The notes under the pieces: model-generated | Databases searched by the model: none | Seen by the model: only the letters and a program-made list of their open reading frames with translations | What the model was told of the DNA's origin: nothing | Position numbers and translations under genes: made by a program | In this document: piece after piece, positions 1 to 6,619 of the stretch | How the letters are laid out: each line of letters begins with the position of its first letter | Numbering within the stretch: position 1 is the stretch's first letter | DNA from: Eubacteriales bacterium | GTDB lineage: Bacteria; Bacillota; Clostridia; Saccharofermentanales; UBA5734 | NCBI GenBank assembly: GCA_028685755.1 | Contig: JAQUDJ010000010.1 | Span: forward strand, 1 to 32,852 | Direction of reading: 5' to 3' | DNA: 32,852 nt

Positions 1-603
1 CCCGATGATCAGCTAGAGCTCCTACGAATCAGTGGCTTTTTCCATGATGTCGGCAAAATTGGCACAGGGGATGATATCCTTGCGAAATCAGAACGTTTAA
101 ACGATGCCGAATATGATGAAATCAAAAAACATCCGTTAAAGGGTGCACAAATTCTGTCAGCTGTTTATATGTTCAAACAAGTTGTACCGATTGTTTTGTC
201 TCACCATGAACGAATCGACGGTCAAGGCTATCCACAAGGTTTGGTTGGCGAACAAATCCCCTTGCTTTCTCGGATCATCACGGTTGTTGATGCCTTTGAT
301 GCCATGACATCCGATCGACAATATCGTTCGCGTATGGATATGGCTATTGCCAAGAGTCAGCTTATTCAAGGCAAAGGCACACAATTTGACAGCGCCATTG
401 TGGATGCTTTTGTTCAATTGCTCGATCATTACGATGATATAGTTTTGGAGATGGATTCAAAGAAAATCGGATTATCAGACCCTTATGAATCGATGTTGGG
501 GTATAATCAAAGTGTAGCCATTTCATCTGAGCGAGGCGAAGCTTATGTTTTCAGAACGGCGACTGACGGACGCTTACCAGAAAGCCCGGATCGAGTACTT
601 TGA
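1..603 (+). CDS. HD-GYP domain c-di-GMP phosphodiesterase, C-terminal part (5' end outside window)
   Basis: The frame is open from base 1, so the gene is cut by the window edge and only its last 200 residues are visible. They contain the HD motif (FFHDVGKIG, residues about 18-26 of the fragment) and the diagnostic HHERIDGQGYP motif (about residues 67-77). A VVDAFDAMTSDRQYR stretch typical of HD-GYP domains follows. The family hydrolyses cyclic di-GMP to pGpG or GMP with a bi- or trinuclear metal centre formed by these His and Asp residues, all of which are present, so the domain should be active. Any sensory N-terminus is not visible. The last 59 bases overlap the start of the next gene in another frame. 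It is the first of four c-di-GMP turnover proteins in this window. Confidence 0.93.
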   Translation, partial: PDDQLELLRISGFFHDVGKIGTGDDILAKSERLNDAEYDEIKKHPLKGAQILSAVYMFKQVVPIVLSHHERIDGQGYPQGLVGEQIPLLSRIITVVDAFDAMTSDRQYRSRMDMAIAKSQLIQGKGTQFDSAIVDAFVQLLDHYDDIVLEMDSKKIGLSDPYESMLGYNQSVAISSERGEAYVFRTATDGRLPESPDRVL

Positions 604-1444
604 CGAAAAAAGCCGATATATTTTCTTTTCGGATTGTCACCGCGGTGACAACAGCTTGTCCGATGAATTCGCCCGCAACCAGAATATATATCAATATGCG
701 TTAGCCCATTATTACTATAACGGTTACACCTATATCGAAGCTGGCGACGGCGACGAACTCTGGGAACATGCGCAGTTTAAACATATTCGTACTGCGCATA
801 GTGATATTTTTCACACCTTACAGCACTTTCATGAAGAAGATCGCCTGATTATGCTCTACGGCAATCACAATATGGTGTTGCGTAATCGTGATTTTGTCCG
901 TCGCAATTTTCATTATTACTACGATGAATATAACGACGAAGAGAAAGATTTGTTTTTGGGTCTTGAGCCATGCGAAGCCGTCGTCCTCAAGCACAAACAA
1001 ACTGGCCAAGAAATTCTCACCGTCCATGGCCATCAGGGTGACCTGATGAATGATCAGCTTTGGTTCATTTCGATGCTCATGATGCGTTATTTTTGGCGTC
1101 TGATGCATATCATTGGCTTTCAAAATCCAGCAAGCCCCGCCAAGAATGTCAACAAACGCCACAAAATTGAGCGTTTATACAACAAGTGGATCGAGCATTC
1201 CCGCATGATGCTGATTTGCGGTCATACACATCGGCCTAAATTTCCCAAAGCCGATGATCTGCCTTATTTCAACACCGGTTGCTGCATCCATTCTCGGGGA
1301 ATAACGGGCGTTGAAATCGATGGCGGTCAGATTATGCTGATTGAATGGCGGATCCGTGCCGATAAAGAAGGTGTGTTGCGAATTGCTCGTAAAGTGATTC
1401 GCGGACCTGAAGCAATCGAGAAGTTCGACCTCAATAGGAAGTGA
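545..1444 (+). CDS. Calcineurin-like metallophosphoesterase (LpxH/UDP-diacylglucosamine pyrophosphatase-like fold)
   Basis: This 299-residue protein carries the full metallophosphoesterase motif series: D30-x-H32 in FSDCHRGD, GDGDE at 67-71, GNHN at 106-109, HGH at 161-163 and GHTH at 226-229. These form a dinuclear metal site that hydrolyses phosphomonoester, phosphodiester or pyrophosphate bonds. The HRGDNS spacing after the first motif resembles a cytosolic family annotated as LpxH-like. A Gram-positive host without lipid A would use another substrate, so the substrate is unknown. The ATG at 545 lies 8 bases after a GCGAGG ribosome-binding site, and the N-terminal residues before the first motif look family-typical. 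The start is therefore kept despite a 59-base overlap with the HD-GYP gene. The lipoprotein gene follows after only 4 bases, suggesting one transcript. Confidence 0.85.
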   Translation: MFSERRLTDAYQKARIEYFDEKSRYIFFSDCHRGDNSLSDEFARNQNIYQYALAHYYYNGYTYIEAGDGDELWEHAQFKHIRTAHSDIFHTLQHFHEEDRLIMLYGNHNMVLRNRDFVRRNFHYYYDEYNDEEKDLFLGLEPCEAVVLKHKQTGQEILTVHGHQGDLMNDQLWFISMLMMRYFWRLMHIIGFQNPASPAKNVNKRHKIERLYNKWIEHSRMMLICGHTHRPKFPKADDLPYFNTGCCIHSRGITGVEIDGGQIMLIEWRIRADKEGVLRIARKVIRGPEAIEKFDLNRK

Positions 1445-1448
1445 TCTC

Positions 1449-2624
1449 ATGCACAGCAAAATCCGTAAACTTTCACTCATGTTGGCGAGCCTGATTTTCA
1501 GCTTTACACTTTCAGCTTGTTCGCTGGTGCCGAGTAATAATTCACCAAACGACAATCCCAACCAGACAACGAGCGAGCAACAAAATCCCGACCCATCAGC
1601 TTCAGGTCTCCAACCGACTAATTCAGATCCGGGTGCTACACCGTCTGGTGATAATAACGAGCTTCCCACGCTAAACACGCTAGCCGAATATTTCCCGCTC
1701 TTGCCGGATGTCTTTTATGACTACGGAGGCAGTGGTAATGAATACGTCCCGATGACGGTCTGGACTGAATATATTTCGGCAGATACGATCCAGTTTTCGC
1801 AAAATAACGGGGGTACAGAAGTTCACCGCCTTTACCAGATTAAAGACGGACAGGTTTTATTAATCCGCAGTTTAGCAGAAATTTATGTGAGCGAAGACTT
1901 GCGGGATCTGCCATCAGAAATGTATCCCGAAGTGATTCTCCAAGAACCTTTAGAAGTGGGTACAACGTGGGCGGTTGATGGTCAACAACGATCAATTAGC
2001 GCGACCGATGTTCGGATAACGACCCCTGCCGGTACATTTTTTACAATTGAAGTCACAACTGAGGACGAGGATACAACAACTAGGCAGTATTATGCTCCTG
2101 GAATAGGGCTGGTCAAAATGACAGTTACTGGCGATTACGAAATCGAGCAGTGGCTGATATCACGCCGCGAGCCGCTTTTTCGGACTGTACCGCTGACCCT
2201 ATATTATGGTCGACTGACTCAAACTGACTCAGAAATCCTGACAACGACGATCGATGCAGAATATCGGACCAATTTGGGGCTAAAAGAGCAACTCACCCGG
2301 TATTTTAGGGAGCCCGCTCTCCCTAATATGCCGGCTTTGATGAGTCAACATACAATAATCAATGCGATTCAATATGATCCGGCATCAGGAATTGCTGTGA
2401 TCGATTTCTCGTCTGAATTTGTGACTGAAATGAATGCTGGCTCGAGTTTTGAAAGTGTGATTATTCGTTGCATTGTGAATACAGTCGGCATAGCCTATGG
2501 CACGGAAAAAGTTATCATCAACATTGAAGGACGGCCTTACGAATCTGGCCATATCGCACTTGGGCCAGGTGAATATTTTGGCGTCGATACAACCGATGTC
2601 ATCCTCGTTGATTCAGATAATTAA
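1449..2624 (+). CDS. GerMN-domain lipoprotein
   Basis: A 391-residue exported lipoprotein. The N-terminus is a lipoprotein signal peptide (basic MHSKIRK, hydrophobic core, lipobox LSAC with Cys24). A low-complexity Asn/Pro/Ser/Thr linker follows to about residue 75. The middle region (about 75-245) is beta-rich and unassigned. The C-terminal part (about 248-385) matches the pattern of the GerMN domain: TLYYGR, a reduced-spacing LKEQLTRYF region, IAVIDFSSEFV, a Ser/Glu-rich helix, then VIINIEGRPYESG. GerMN proteins act at the outer face of the membrane in sporulation/germination and in other envelope contexts, with no known catalytic activity. The AGGAAG site lies just ahead of ATG 1449. The gene is the last of the unit starting with the HD-GYP gene. 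Confidence 0.8.
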   Translation: MHSKIRKLSLMLASLIFSFTLSACSLVPSNNSPNDNPNQTTSEQQNPDPSASGLQPTNSDPGATPSGDNNELPTLNTLAEYFPLLPDVFYDYGGSGNEYVPMTVWTEYISADTIQFSQNNGGTEVHRLYQIKDGQVLLIRSLAEIYVSEDLRDLPSEMYPEVILQEPLEVGTTWAVDGQQRSISATDVRITTPAGTFFTIEVTTEDEDTTTRQYYAPGIGLVKMTVTGDYEIEQWLISRREPLFRTVPLTLYYGRLTQTDSEILTTTIDAEYRTNLGLKEQLTRYFREPALPNMPALMSQHTIINAIQYDPASGIAVIDFSSEFVTEMNAGSSFESVIIRCIVNTVGIAYGTEKVIINIEGRPYESGHIALGPGEYFGVDTTDVILVDSDN

Positions 2625-2769
2625 CGAATAATATGAGCAATAGTCGATGCCTTTTTGGGCAAAATAGTGTATTTTTGTGAGTTTGTTTTCGCTTTACGCT
2701 ACAATAATGCCCAAATCTCAACCAAAATAAAAATATATTTTCATTCAAATGAACATATGCCCTCATCTA

Positions 2770-2799
2770 ATTGACACTCGAATTTTGCATGTCAATAAT
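2770..2799 (+). promoter_or_regulatory. Sigma-A type promoter with overlapping inverted repeat, upstream of the sulfur-transfer operon
   Basis: TTGACA at 2771-2776 is followed after exactly 17 bases by AATAAT at 2794-2799, which would place transcription start near 2806 and leave a leader of about 38 bases before ATG 2844. A perfect 7-bp inverted repeat, ATTGACA (2770-2776) and TGTCAAT (2790-2796), overlaps both promoter hexamers with arm centres 20 bp apart, as expected for a repressor dimer. The regulator is not identifiable from the window. Confidence 0.6.
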
Positions 2800-2843
2800 T
2801 GTTTCGTATAGTCTCATTTCAACTACAACTGGAGGATATTTTA

Positions 2844-3380
2844 ATGGACGTCGAAAAGGAACTGTCAGCCTTAAAAGCGCGCGTTGACGAATTGCCAGGC
2901 GCCGAAAACAAGCTCTCAATGGTCGTTTTCTCAGGGGACCTCGACAAACAAATCGCAGCCATGATCATCGCCACGGGAGCCGCAGCGATGGGCATGAAAG
3001 TGGTCATGTTTTTTACCTTCTGGGCGACCGCCGCACTTCGTGATCCGGCCAAAAAAGTGTCCGGCAAAAATCTAATGGGTAAAATGTTTGGCTTTATGCT
3101 GCCAAAAGGTCGTAACAACCTCAAATTATCTCAGATGCATATGGCTGGTGCCGGCACGGCGATGATCAAAAGCTTGATGAAAAAGAAAAACGTTGCCAGT
3201 ATGGATCAGCTCTATGAAATTGCTGCGATGCTCGGCATCGAATTCAAGATCTGTGAAATGTCGATGGATCTGATGGAAATGAAACGCGAAGAGATGATCG
3301 AGTATCCCAATATGGAATATTGCGGTGTTGCGACATTCTTAGCGAATGCGAAAGAATCTGCCGTTCAGCTGTTCATCTAA
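2844..3380 (+). CDS. DsrE2-like (DsrE/DsrF/DrsH family) sulfur-transfer protein
   Basis: A 178-residue protein starting at ATG 2844, eight bases after GGAGG (2831-2835). A longer in-frame start at 2799 would overlap the -10 box and is rejected. The fold pattern is DsrE-like: MVVFSGDLDKQIAAMIIATGAAAMG near the N-terminus, a long insert with LMGKMFGFMLPKG, and the conserved single-cysteine segment KICEMSMDLMEM with Cys137. DsrE2 proteins bind or relay protein persulfides and commonly sit next to TusA and rhodanese genes. The hydrophobic helices suggest membrane association, which is known for DsrE2. It leads a four-gene operon with TusA-like, DsrM-like and DsrK-like genes. A role in sulfane sulfur delivery is inferred from family and neighbours. 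Confidence 0.85.
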   Translation: MDVEKELSALKARVDELPGAENKLSMVVFSGDLDKQIAAMIIATGAAAMGMKVVMFFTFWATAALRDPAKKVSGKNLMGKMFGFMLPKGRNNLKLSQMHMAGAGTAMIKSLMKKKNVASMDQLYEIAAMLGIEFKICEMSMDLMEMKREEMIEYPNMEYCGVATFLANAKESAVQLFI

Positions 3381-3461
3381 TCGTGGCATCCCATTTAGTT
3401 GTTTTTACTCTGTGCGTTTATCAAACCACTAAAATTAATAAAATATATGGAGGAACCGATC

Positions 3462-3701
3462 ATGGCTGATTACACTGCTGTCAAAACATTCGATTACAAA
3501 GGTTTACCTTGCCCAATGCCGATTGTCAAAATGAGCCAAGAAATTTCCCGGATCGCTGTTGGCGAAGTTGGTGAAGTCCTCTCAACTGATCCAGGATCAA
3601 TTGCCGACTTCCCAGCATGGGCTAAAACCACTGGCCACCAAGTGCTCGATATCGTTCAAGAACCTGGCCTGATCAAAATTTACGTCAAACGTGTGAAGTG
3701 A
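3462..3701 (+). CDS. tusA: TusA-family sulfur carrier protein
   Basis: A 79-residue protein starting at ATG 3462 behind GGAGG (3449-3453). The upstream start at 3399 has no ribosome-binding site. It has the family signature GLPCPMPIVKM with the persulfide-carrying Cys17. The C-terminal half (GSIADFPAWAKTTGHQVLD) matches the TusA/SirA fold of about 80 residues. TusA carries sulfur as a cysteine persulfide between donors such as rhodanese or DsrE proteins and acceptor enzymes. Its placement between a DsrE2-like gene and membrane electron-transfer subunits points to an energy-linked sulfur pathway rather than tRNA thiolation. That role is inferred. Confidence 0.92.
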   Translation: MADYTAVKTFDYKGLPCPMPIVKMSQEISRIAVGEVGEVLSTDPGSIADFPAWAKTTGHQVLDIVQEPGLIKIYVKRVK

Positions 3702-3711
3702 GGAGAATCGG

Positions 3712-4566
3712 ATGGCGCTTCTGAGCATGCTGTCCATGATTCCATTCGCGCTGAATGCTGCAACTGCTGAAACCCTCGCTGCAGATGCCGCCCAAGTCGT
3801 CGATGCCGTCGCCGAAGCATCCGTTGTTGCTGAACCGACCGGATTTGGAATAGTTTTGGACAAAATTGAATATTTTATCTTGATCCCTTGGGTCTATCTT
3901 TCGATTGCATTCATGATCTTTGGTATTATCTATCGGCTTGTTTCAATCTACCGGGCACCCAAGACCCCGTTTTCACTTAAAATTTACTCCTCCAAAAAGG
4001 AATCGCCGCTGAGTGCCTGGAATGACACCTTTATGTTGCCCCAGGTTCGCCGCAACAAGCCCTTTTTCTGGATAAGTTTGATGATCTTTCATATCTCCGG
4101 CGTCTTGTTGATCCTCGGCCACCTCGATATTCTGCCAACCATCAGCATCCTTTCTGAAGATTCTAAGCACATGATCGGTGCCGGTTTAGTTGGTGTTGGC
4201 TTCACGTTGCCACTCTTTCATTTTCTTTTCCGTCGCTTCAAAACCCCGATCCGTGAAATCACGGTACCAGCTGATTTTCTGCTGATCGTGCTTGTCCTGT
4301 TCTTAGCTTTGTTCGGCGATATGATCAGCTGGGGCAATTCCTGGACCGCTAACGGCTTTATTACGACCAAACAGAAATTTGCCGAATATTTCCAAGCACT
4401 GGCAACCTTCAATTTTGAGAATCCCCGTTATTATATTTGGAGCCCGCATTACCATTTCCTTGTCATCCATGTTGCATTAGCTAATCTTTTCTTCATGCTT
4501 GTACCATTTTCCAAGATCGTCCATGCCTTCTTCGCCATGCCGATCAATAAGCTGAGGAGGAAATAA
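3712..4566 (+). CDS. DsrM/NarI/HdrE-like membrane cytochrome b subunit
   Basis: A 284-residue membrane protein with about five or six hydrophobic segments (roughly residues 48-73, 114-136, 146-165, 184-205, 242-265). An Ala-rich N-terminal stretch precedes the first. Histidines sit within or at the edges of helices (IFHISG, LILGHLD, LPLFHFLF, HYHFLVIHVALAN, IVHAFF), as expected for a heme b binding protein of the nitrate reductase gamma/DsrM type. Such subunits exchange electrons between membrane quinones and a soluble or peripheral iron-sulfur partner. Here that partner would be the DsrK/HdrD-like protein encoded one base after the stop. AGGAG precedes ATG 3712, ten bases after tusA ends. 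The long loop with KIYSSKKES lies after helix one. Confidence 0.85.
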   Translation: MALLSMLSMIPFALNAATAETLAADAAQVVDAVAEASVVAEPTGFGIVLDKIEYFILIPWVYLSIAFMIFGIIYRLVSIYRAPKTPFSLKIYSSKKESPLSAWNDTFMLPQVRRNKPFFWISLMIFHISGVLLILGHLDILPTISILSEDSKHMIGAGLVGVGFTLPLFHFLFRRFKTPIREITVPADFLLIVLVLFLALFGDMISWGNSWTANGFITTKQKFAEYFQALATFNFENPRYYIWSPHYHFLVIHVALANLFFMLVPFSKIVHAFFAMPINKLRRK

Positions 4567-4567
4567 G

Positions 4568-5812
4568 ATGGATCTGCAACAACAATACGAGCTCGAAAAA
4601 TTATTCAAGACTAAACTGCATCAGGCGATGCGCTTTTATCTTGAAACTTGCACCCACTGCGGCCTTTGTGTCGATTCGTGCCATGTTTACAATTCAATGC
4701 CTGAACTCCGTTATACTGCGGTTGGCCGATCTGAAGTTGTCCGCAAGATCTTCATCAAATACTTTAAAATGCAGGGCAAAATTGCGCCTTGGCTCGGTGA
4801 AACAATGGAAATGGACGAATTTGTCCTCGACAAATTCTATGAAGCCGCGTTCTCCTGCACCGGTTGCCGTCGCTGCATGGTACATTGCCCATTTGGCATT
4901 GATACCCAGCAGATTATGTCGATCGCTAAACTCTTACTAGTTGGTGCTGACAAAGAACCTAAAATCCTATCCATGTTATCTGACATGTCAATCAACAAAG
5001 GTGAACAGGTCGAAGAATCTCGCGCACAATATGCAGAAGCAATTAAAAATATTGAACCGGAAGTTGAAGCGATTTGGCCGACGCCCCCAGGCAAGAAAAC
5101 CATACCGTTAGAAGTCGAACATGCAGATGTCTTGTACGTCGCCCTCTCTGGCAAACATTCGATCATTTCAGCCGCTGCGATCTTCAACGCTGCGGATATC
5201 AATTGGACGCTCAGCTCCTTTGAAGCCGTCAATTTTGGCGCATTTCTCGGGGATCCCCAGCGCACCAAAAAAATCGGCAATCGGATAATTGCAGAAGCAA
5301 CTCGCCTCAAAGTCAAAACCGTGGCGATTGTCGAATGTGGTACCGCCTTCCGGATTATGAAACAGCAGTTTGGTAAATTACCTTTTGAGGTTGTGACCTT
5401 TGTCGAATTAATTGCAAAGTACCACCAAGAAGGAAAAATCAAACTTAATAAGGTCATGACGGAAAAGGTTACTTATCACGATCCGTGTCAGATCGCTCGC
5501 AATGCGGGTGTCTATGAGGCCCCTCGTTACATTTTGAACCAGCTTTCAGATGACTTTGTGGATATGATCCCGAATCGTGAAGAGAACTGGTGCTGTGGCG
5601 GCGGTGGAGGGCTAGTTGCAGCGGGCGATTTTGAATTCCGGATGAAATCATCGAAGGTCAAAGCTGACCAGATGAAAAAGACCGGCGCAACCGTTGTGGC
5701 GACCGCTTGCGAGAATTGCCATTCACAATTACACGATGTTTGTGGTTATTACAACACCAATCAACATGTCGAATTCATCTCACATCTAGCAGCCCAAGGT
5801 CTAGCAAAGTAA
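4568..5812 (+). CDS. DsrK/HdrD-like iron-sulfur protein (two 4Fe-4S motifs plus one CCG domain)
   Basis: A 414-residue cytoplasmic iron-sulfur protein. The N-terminal ferredoxin part has two CxxCxxCxxxC motifs (Cys28, 31, 34, 38 in CTHCGLCVDSC; Cys97, 100, 103, 107 in CTGCRRCMVHCP). The C-terminal part has a complete CCG motif set: DPCQIARNAG, NWCCGGGGGL and CENCHSQL. In HdrB/HdrD and DsrK this set binds the noncubane 4Fe-4S cluster that cleaves disulfides. The middle region lacks a second CCG copy, so the layout matches DsrK or HdrD more than full GlpC pairs. The substrate may be a disulfide, trisulfide or TusA/DsrE persulfide, since no DsrC gene is seen here. It is translated from GAGGAGG immediately after the cytochrome b gene. 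Confidence 0.88.
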   Translation: MDLQQQYELEKLFKTKLHQAMRFYLETCTHCGLCVDSCHVYNSMPELRYTAVGRSEVVRKIFIKYFKMQGKIAPWLGETMEMDEFVLDKFYEAAFSCTGCRRCMVHCPFGIDTQQIMSIAKLLLVGADKEPKILSMLSDMSINKGEQVEESRAQYAEAIKNIEPEVEAIWPTPPGKKTIPLEVEHADVLYVALSGKHSIISAAAIFNAADINWTLSSFEAVNFGAFLGDPQRTKKIGNRIIAEATRLKVKTVAIVECGTAFRIMKQQFGKLPFEVVTFVELIAKYHQEGKIKLNKVMTEKVTYHDPCQIARNAGVYEAPRYILNQLSDDFVDMIPNREENWCCGGGGGLVAAGDFEFRMKSSKVKADQMKKTGATVVATACENCHSQLHDVCGYYNTNQHVEFISHLAAQGLAK

Positions 5813-5839
5813 TCTAGTTTCGGTTAGCTGCATCAAGAG

Positions 5840-5880
5840 CCTGCTGAATTTTTCTAACGGGTTCCGTTAAAAGGTGCAAA
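5840..5880 (+). repeat. 41-bp boundary repeat, left copy (inverted partner at 11199-11239)
   Basis: The 41 bases match the reverse complement of 11199-11239 at 36 positions without gaps. The core TTCTAACGGGTTCCGTTAA is identical in both, and it contains a small palindrome TAACGG-GTT-CCGTTA. The two copies face each other across 5.4 kb of accessory genes. No T-run follows the palindrome, so it is not a standard terminator. I see no matching flanking target duplication. It may be a transposon end, a recombination site or a dispersed intergenic repeat. Confidence 0.8.
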
Positions 5881-5903
5881 ATCAAAAAAATATCCTATTC
5901 ACA

Positions 5904-5943
5904 AGATAAGTCGCATTTGACAAACAAGTGCGGCTTATCTTTA
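5904..5943 (+). terminator. Probable Rho-independent terminator of the DsrE2-TusA-DsrMK-like operon
   Basis: AGATAAGTCGCA (5904-5915) pairs with TGCGGCTTATCT (5929-5940) through 12 base pairs including one G-T wobble, with a 13-base loop. A short TTTATATT tract follows. It lies about 90 bases after the last operon gene. The T-run is weak. Confidence 0.55.
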
Positions 5944-6218
5944 TATTCTGGCATTTCAGACATTATCTTATAGAATTTCTATTATTTCTCAATACAAATC
6001 GCAACGTGAAATATAGCAAGAATACGCGCATTCTTGATAATAATTATATCGCGAAATATATCGTGAATTGTTATGTGAATTATCTAACAATGGGGTTATA
6101 ATGTTCTAGTAAGCACTGACGTTATTGGATTTCCTGTCAATAATAATTTACATCACATCATCATTATAAAGTAATAAAATTAGGATGTAAACTTTATAGA
6201 GAATTTTTGGAGGTAATC
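5944..6218. promoter_or_regulatory. AT-rich leader with tandem 12-bp iterons upstream of the ribbon-helix-helix gene
   Basis: No gene is visible in this stretch. Three consecutive 12-bp units, CGCGAAATATAT, CGTGAATTGTTA and TGTGAATTATCT (6050-6085), follow the pattern YGYGAAWT. A further copy, CGTGAAATATA, lies at 6005-6015. A hairpin CAAGAAT/ATTCTTG occupies 6017-6036. A TATAAT box lies at 6097-6102 without a good -35 match. The iterons may be binding sites for the ribbon-helix-helix or transposase-like protein encoded just downstream. That is inference from position only. Confidence 0.4.
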
Positions 6219-6596
6219 ATGGAGCCGTTGATACCGAGAAGACAGGACCTGGTTAAGGTCGATTGGAAGATTTCCAGAGAACTTAAAGGGTTGATTAGTG
6301 AATACTCCAAGTACACAAATTATCCTGAAGAGGAGATTATCGAAAAGTTCATCAGCGAGATTAACAAGGACTCTGCTTTTCTCGAATGGGTGAAAAGCAA
6401 GAGGTTTACAAAACGGGCCAAACGTTACATATCACATGAAATTGCCCCGGAACCTCAAATCAATCTAAACGATGGAAAAATGGCAACGAAAAGGATTTCC
6501 ACACGCAAAAAGAAGTCCTCGTCTTCGGCTGACAAGGACGTTCCAGGAAACTTTTTACTTGAAGAGGACGAAGATTATATTGATTCCGAATCTTAA
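6219..6596 (+). CDS. Small ribbon-helix-helix-like DNA-binding protein
   Basis: A 125-residue protein whose ATG at 6219 lies five bases after a perfect GGAGG (6209-6213). An in-frame TTG at 6207 overlaps the ribosome-binding site and is rejected. Residues about 11-45 (KVDWKISRELKGLISEY, then EEEIIEKFISEI) read as a beta strand followed by two helices, the pattern of CopG/MetJ-type ribbon-helix-helix proteins. The C-terminal half is charged and low-complexity: a basic KRISTRKKKSSSS stretch, then an acidic LLEEDEDYIDSES tail. It lies 23 bases upstream of the transposase-like gene and is probably co-transcribed. It may act as an accessory DNA-binding factor or autorepressor of the element. The family was not recognised with certainty. 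Confidence 0.6.
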   Translation: MEPLIPRRQDLVKVDWKISRELKGLISEYSKYTNYPEEEIIEKFISEINKDSAFLEWVKSKRFTKRAKRYISHEIAPEPQINLNDGKMATKRISTRKKKSSSSADKDVPGNFLLEEDEDYIDSES

Positions 6597-6619
6597 CAAC
6601 AGTCTTGAGGGCAACTGGT

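Noticed and set aside
4837-5457. 206-residue minus-strand frame inside the DsrK-like gene
   Set aside because: It is antisense to a gene with clear iron-sulfur motifs, and shows no domain pattern or ribosome-binding site of its own.
5860-5875. The TAACGG-GTT-CCGTTA palindrome as a Rho-independent terminator
   Set aside because: The stem is only six pairs and no T-run follows on either strand; a better terminator hairpin lies at 5904-5943.
6045-6085. Tandem 12-bp units as a short CRISPR array
   Set aside because: The units are contiguous with no spacers of constant length and are too short and variable for CRISPR repeats.
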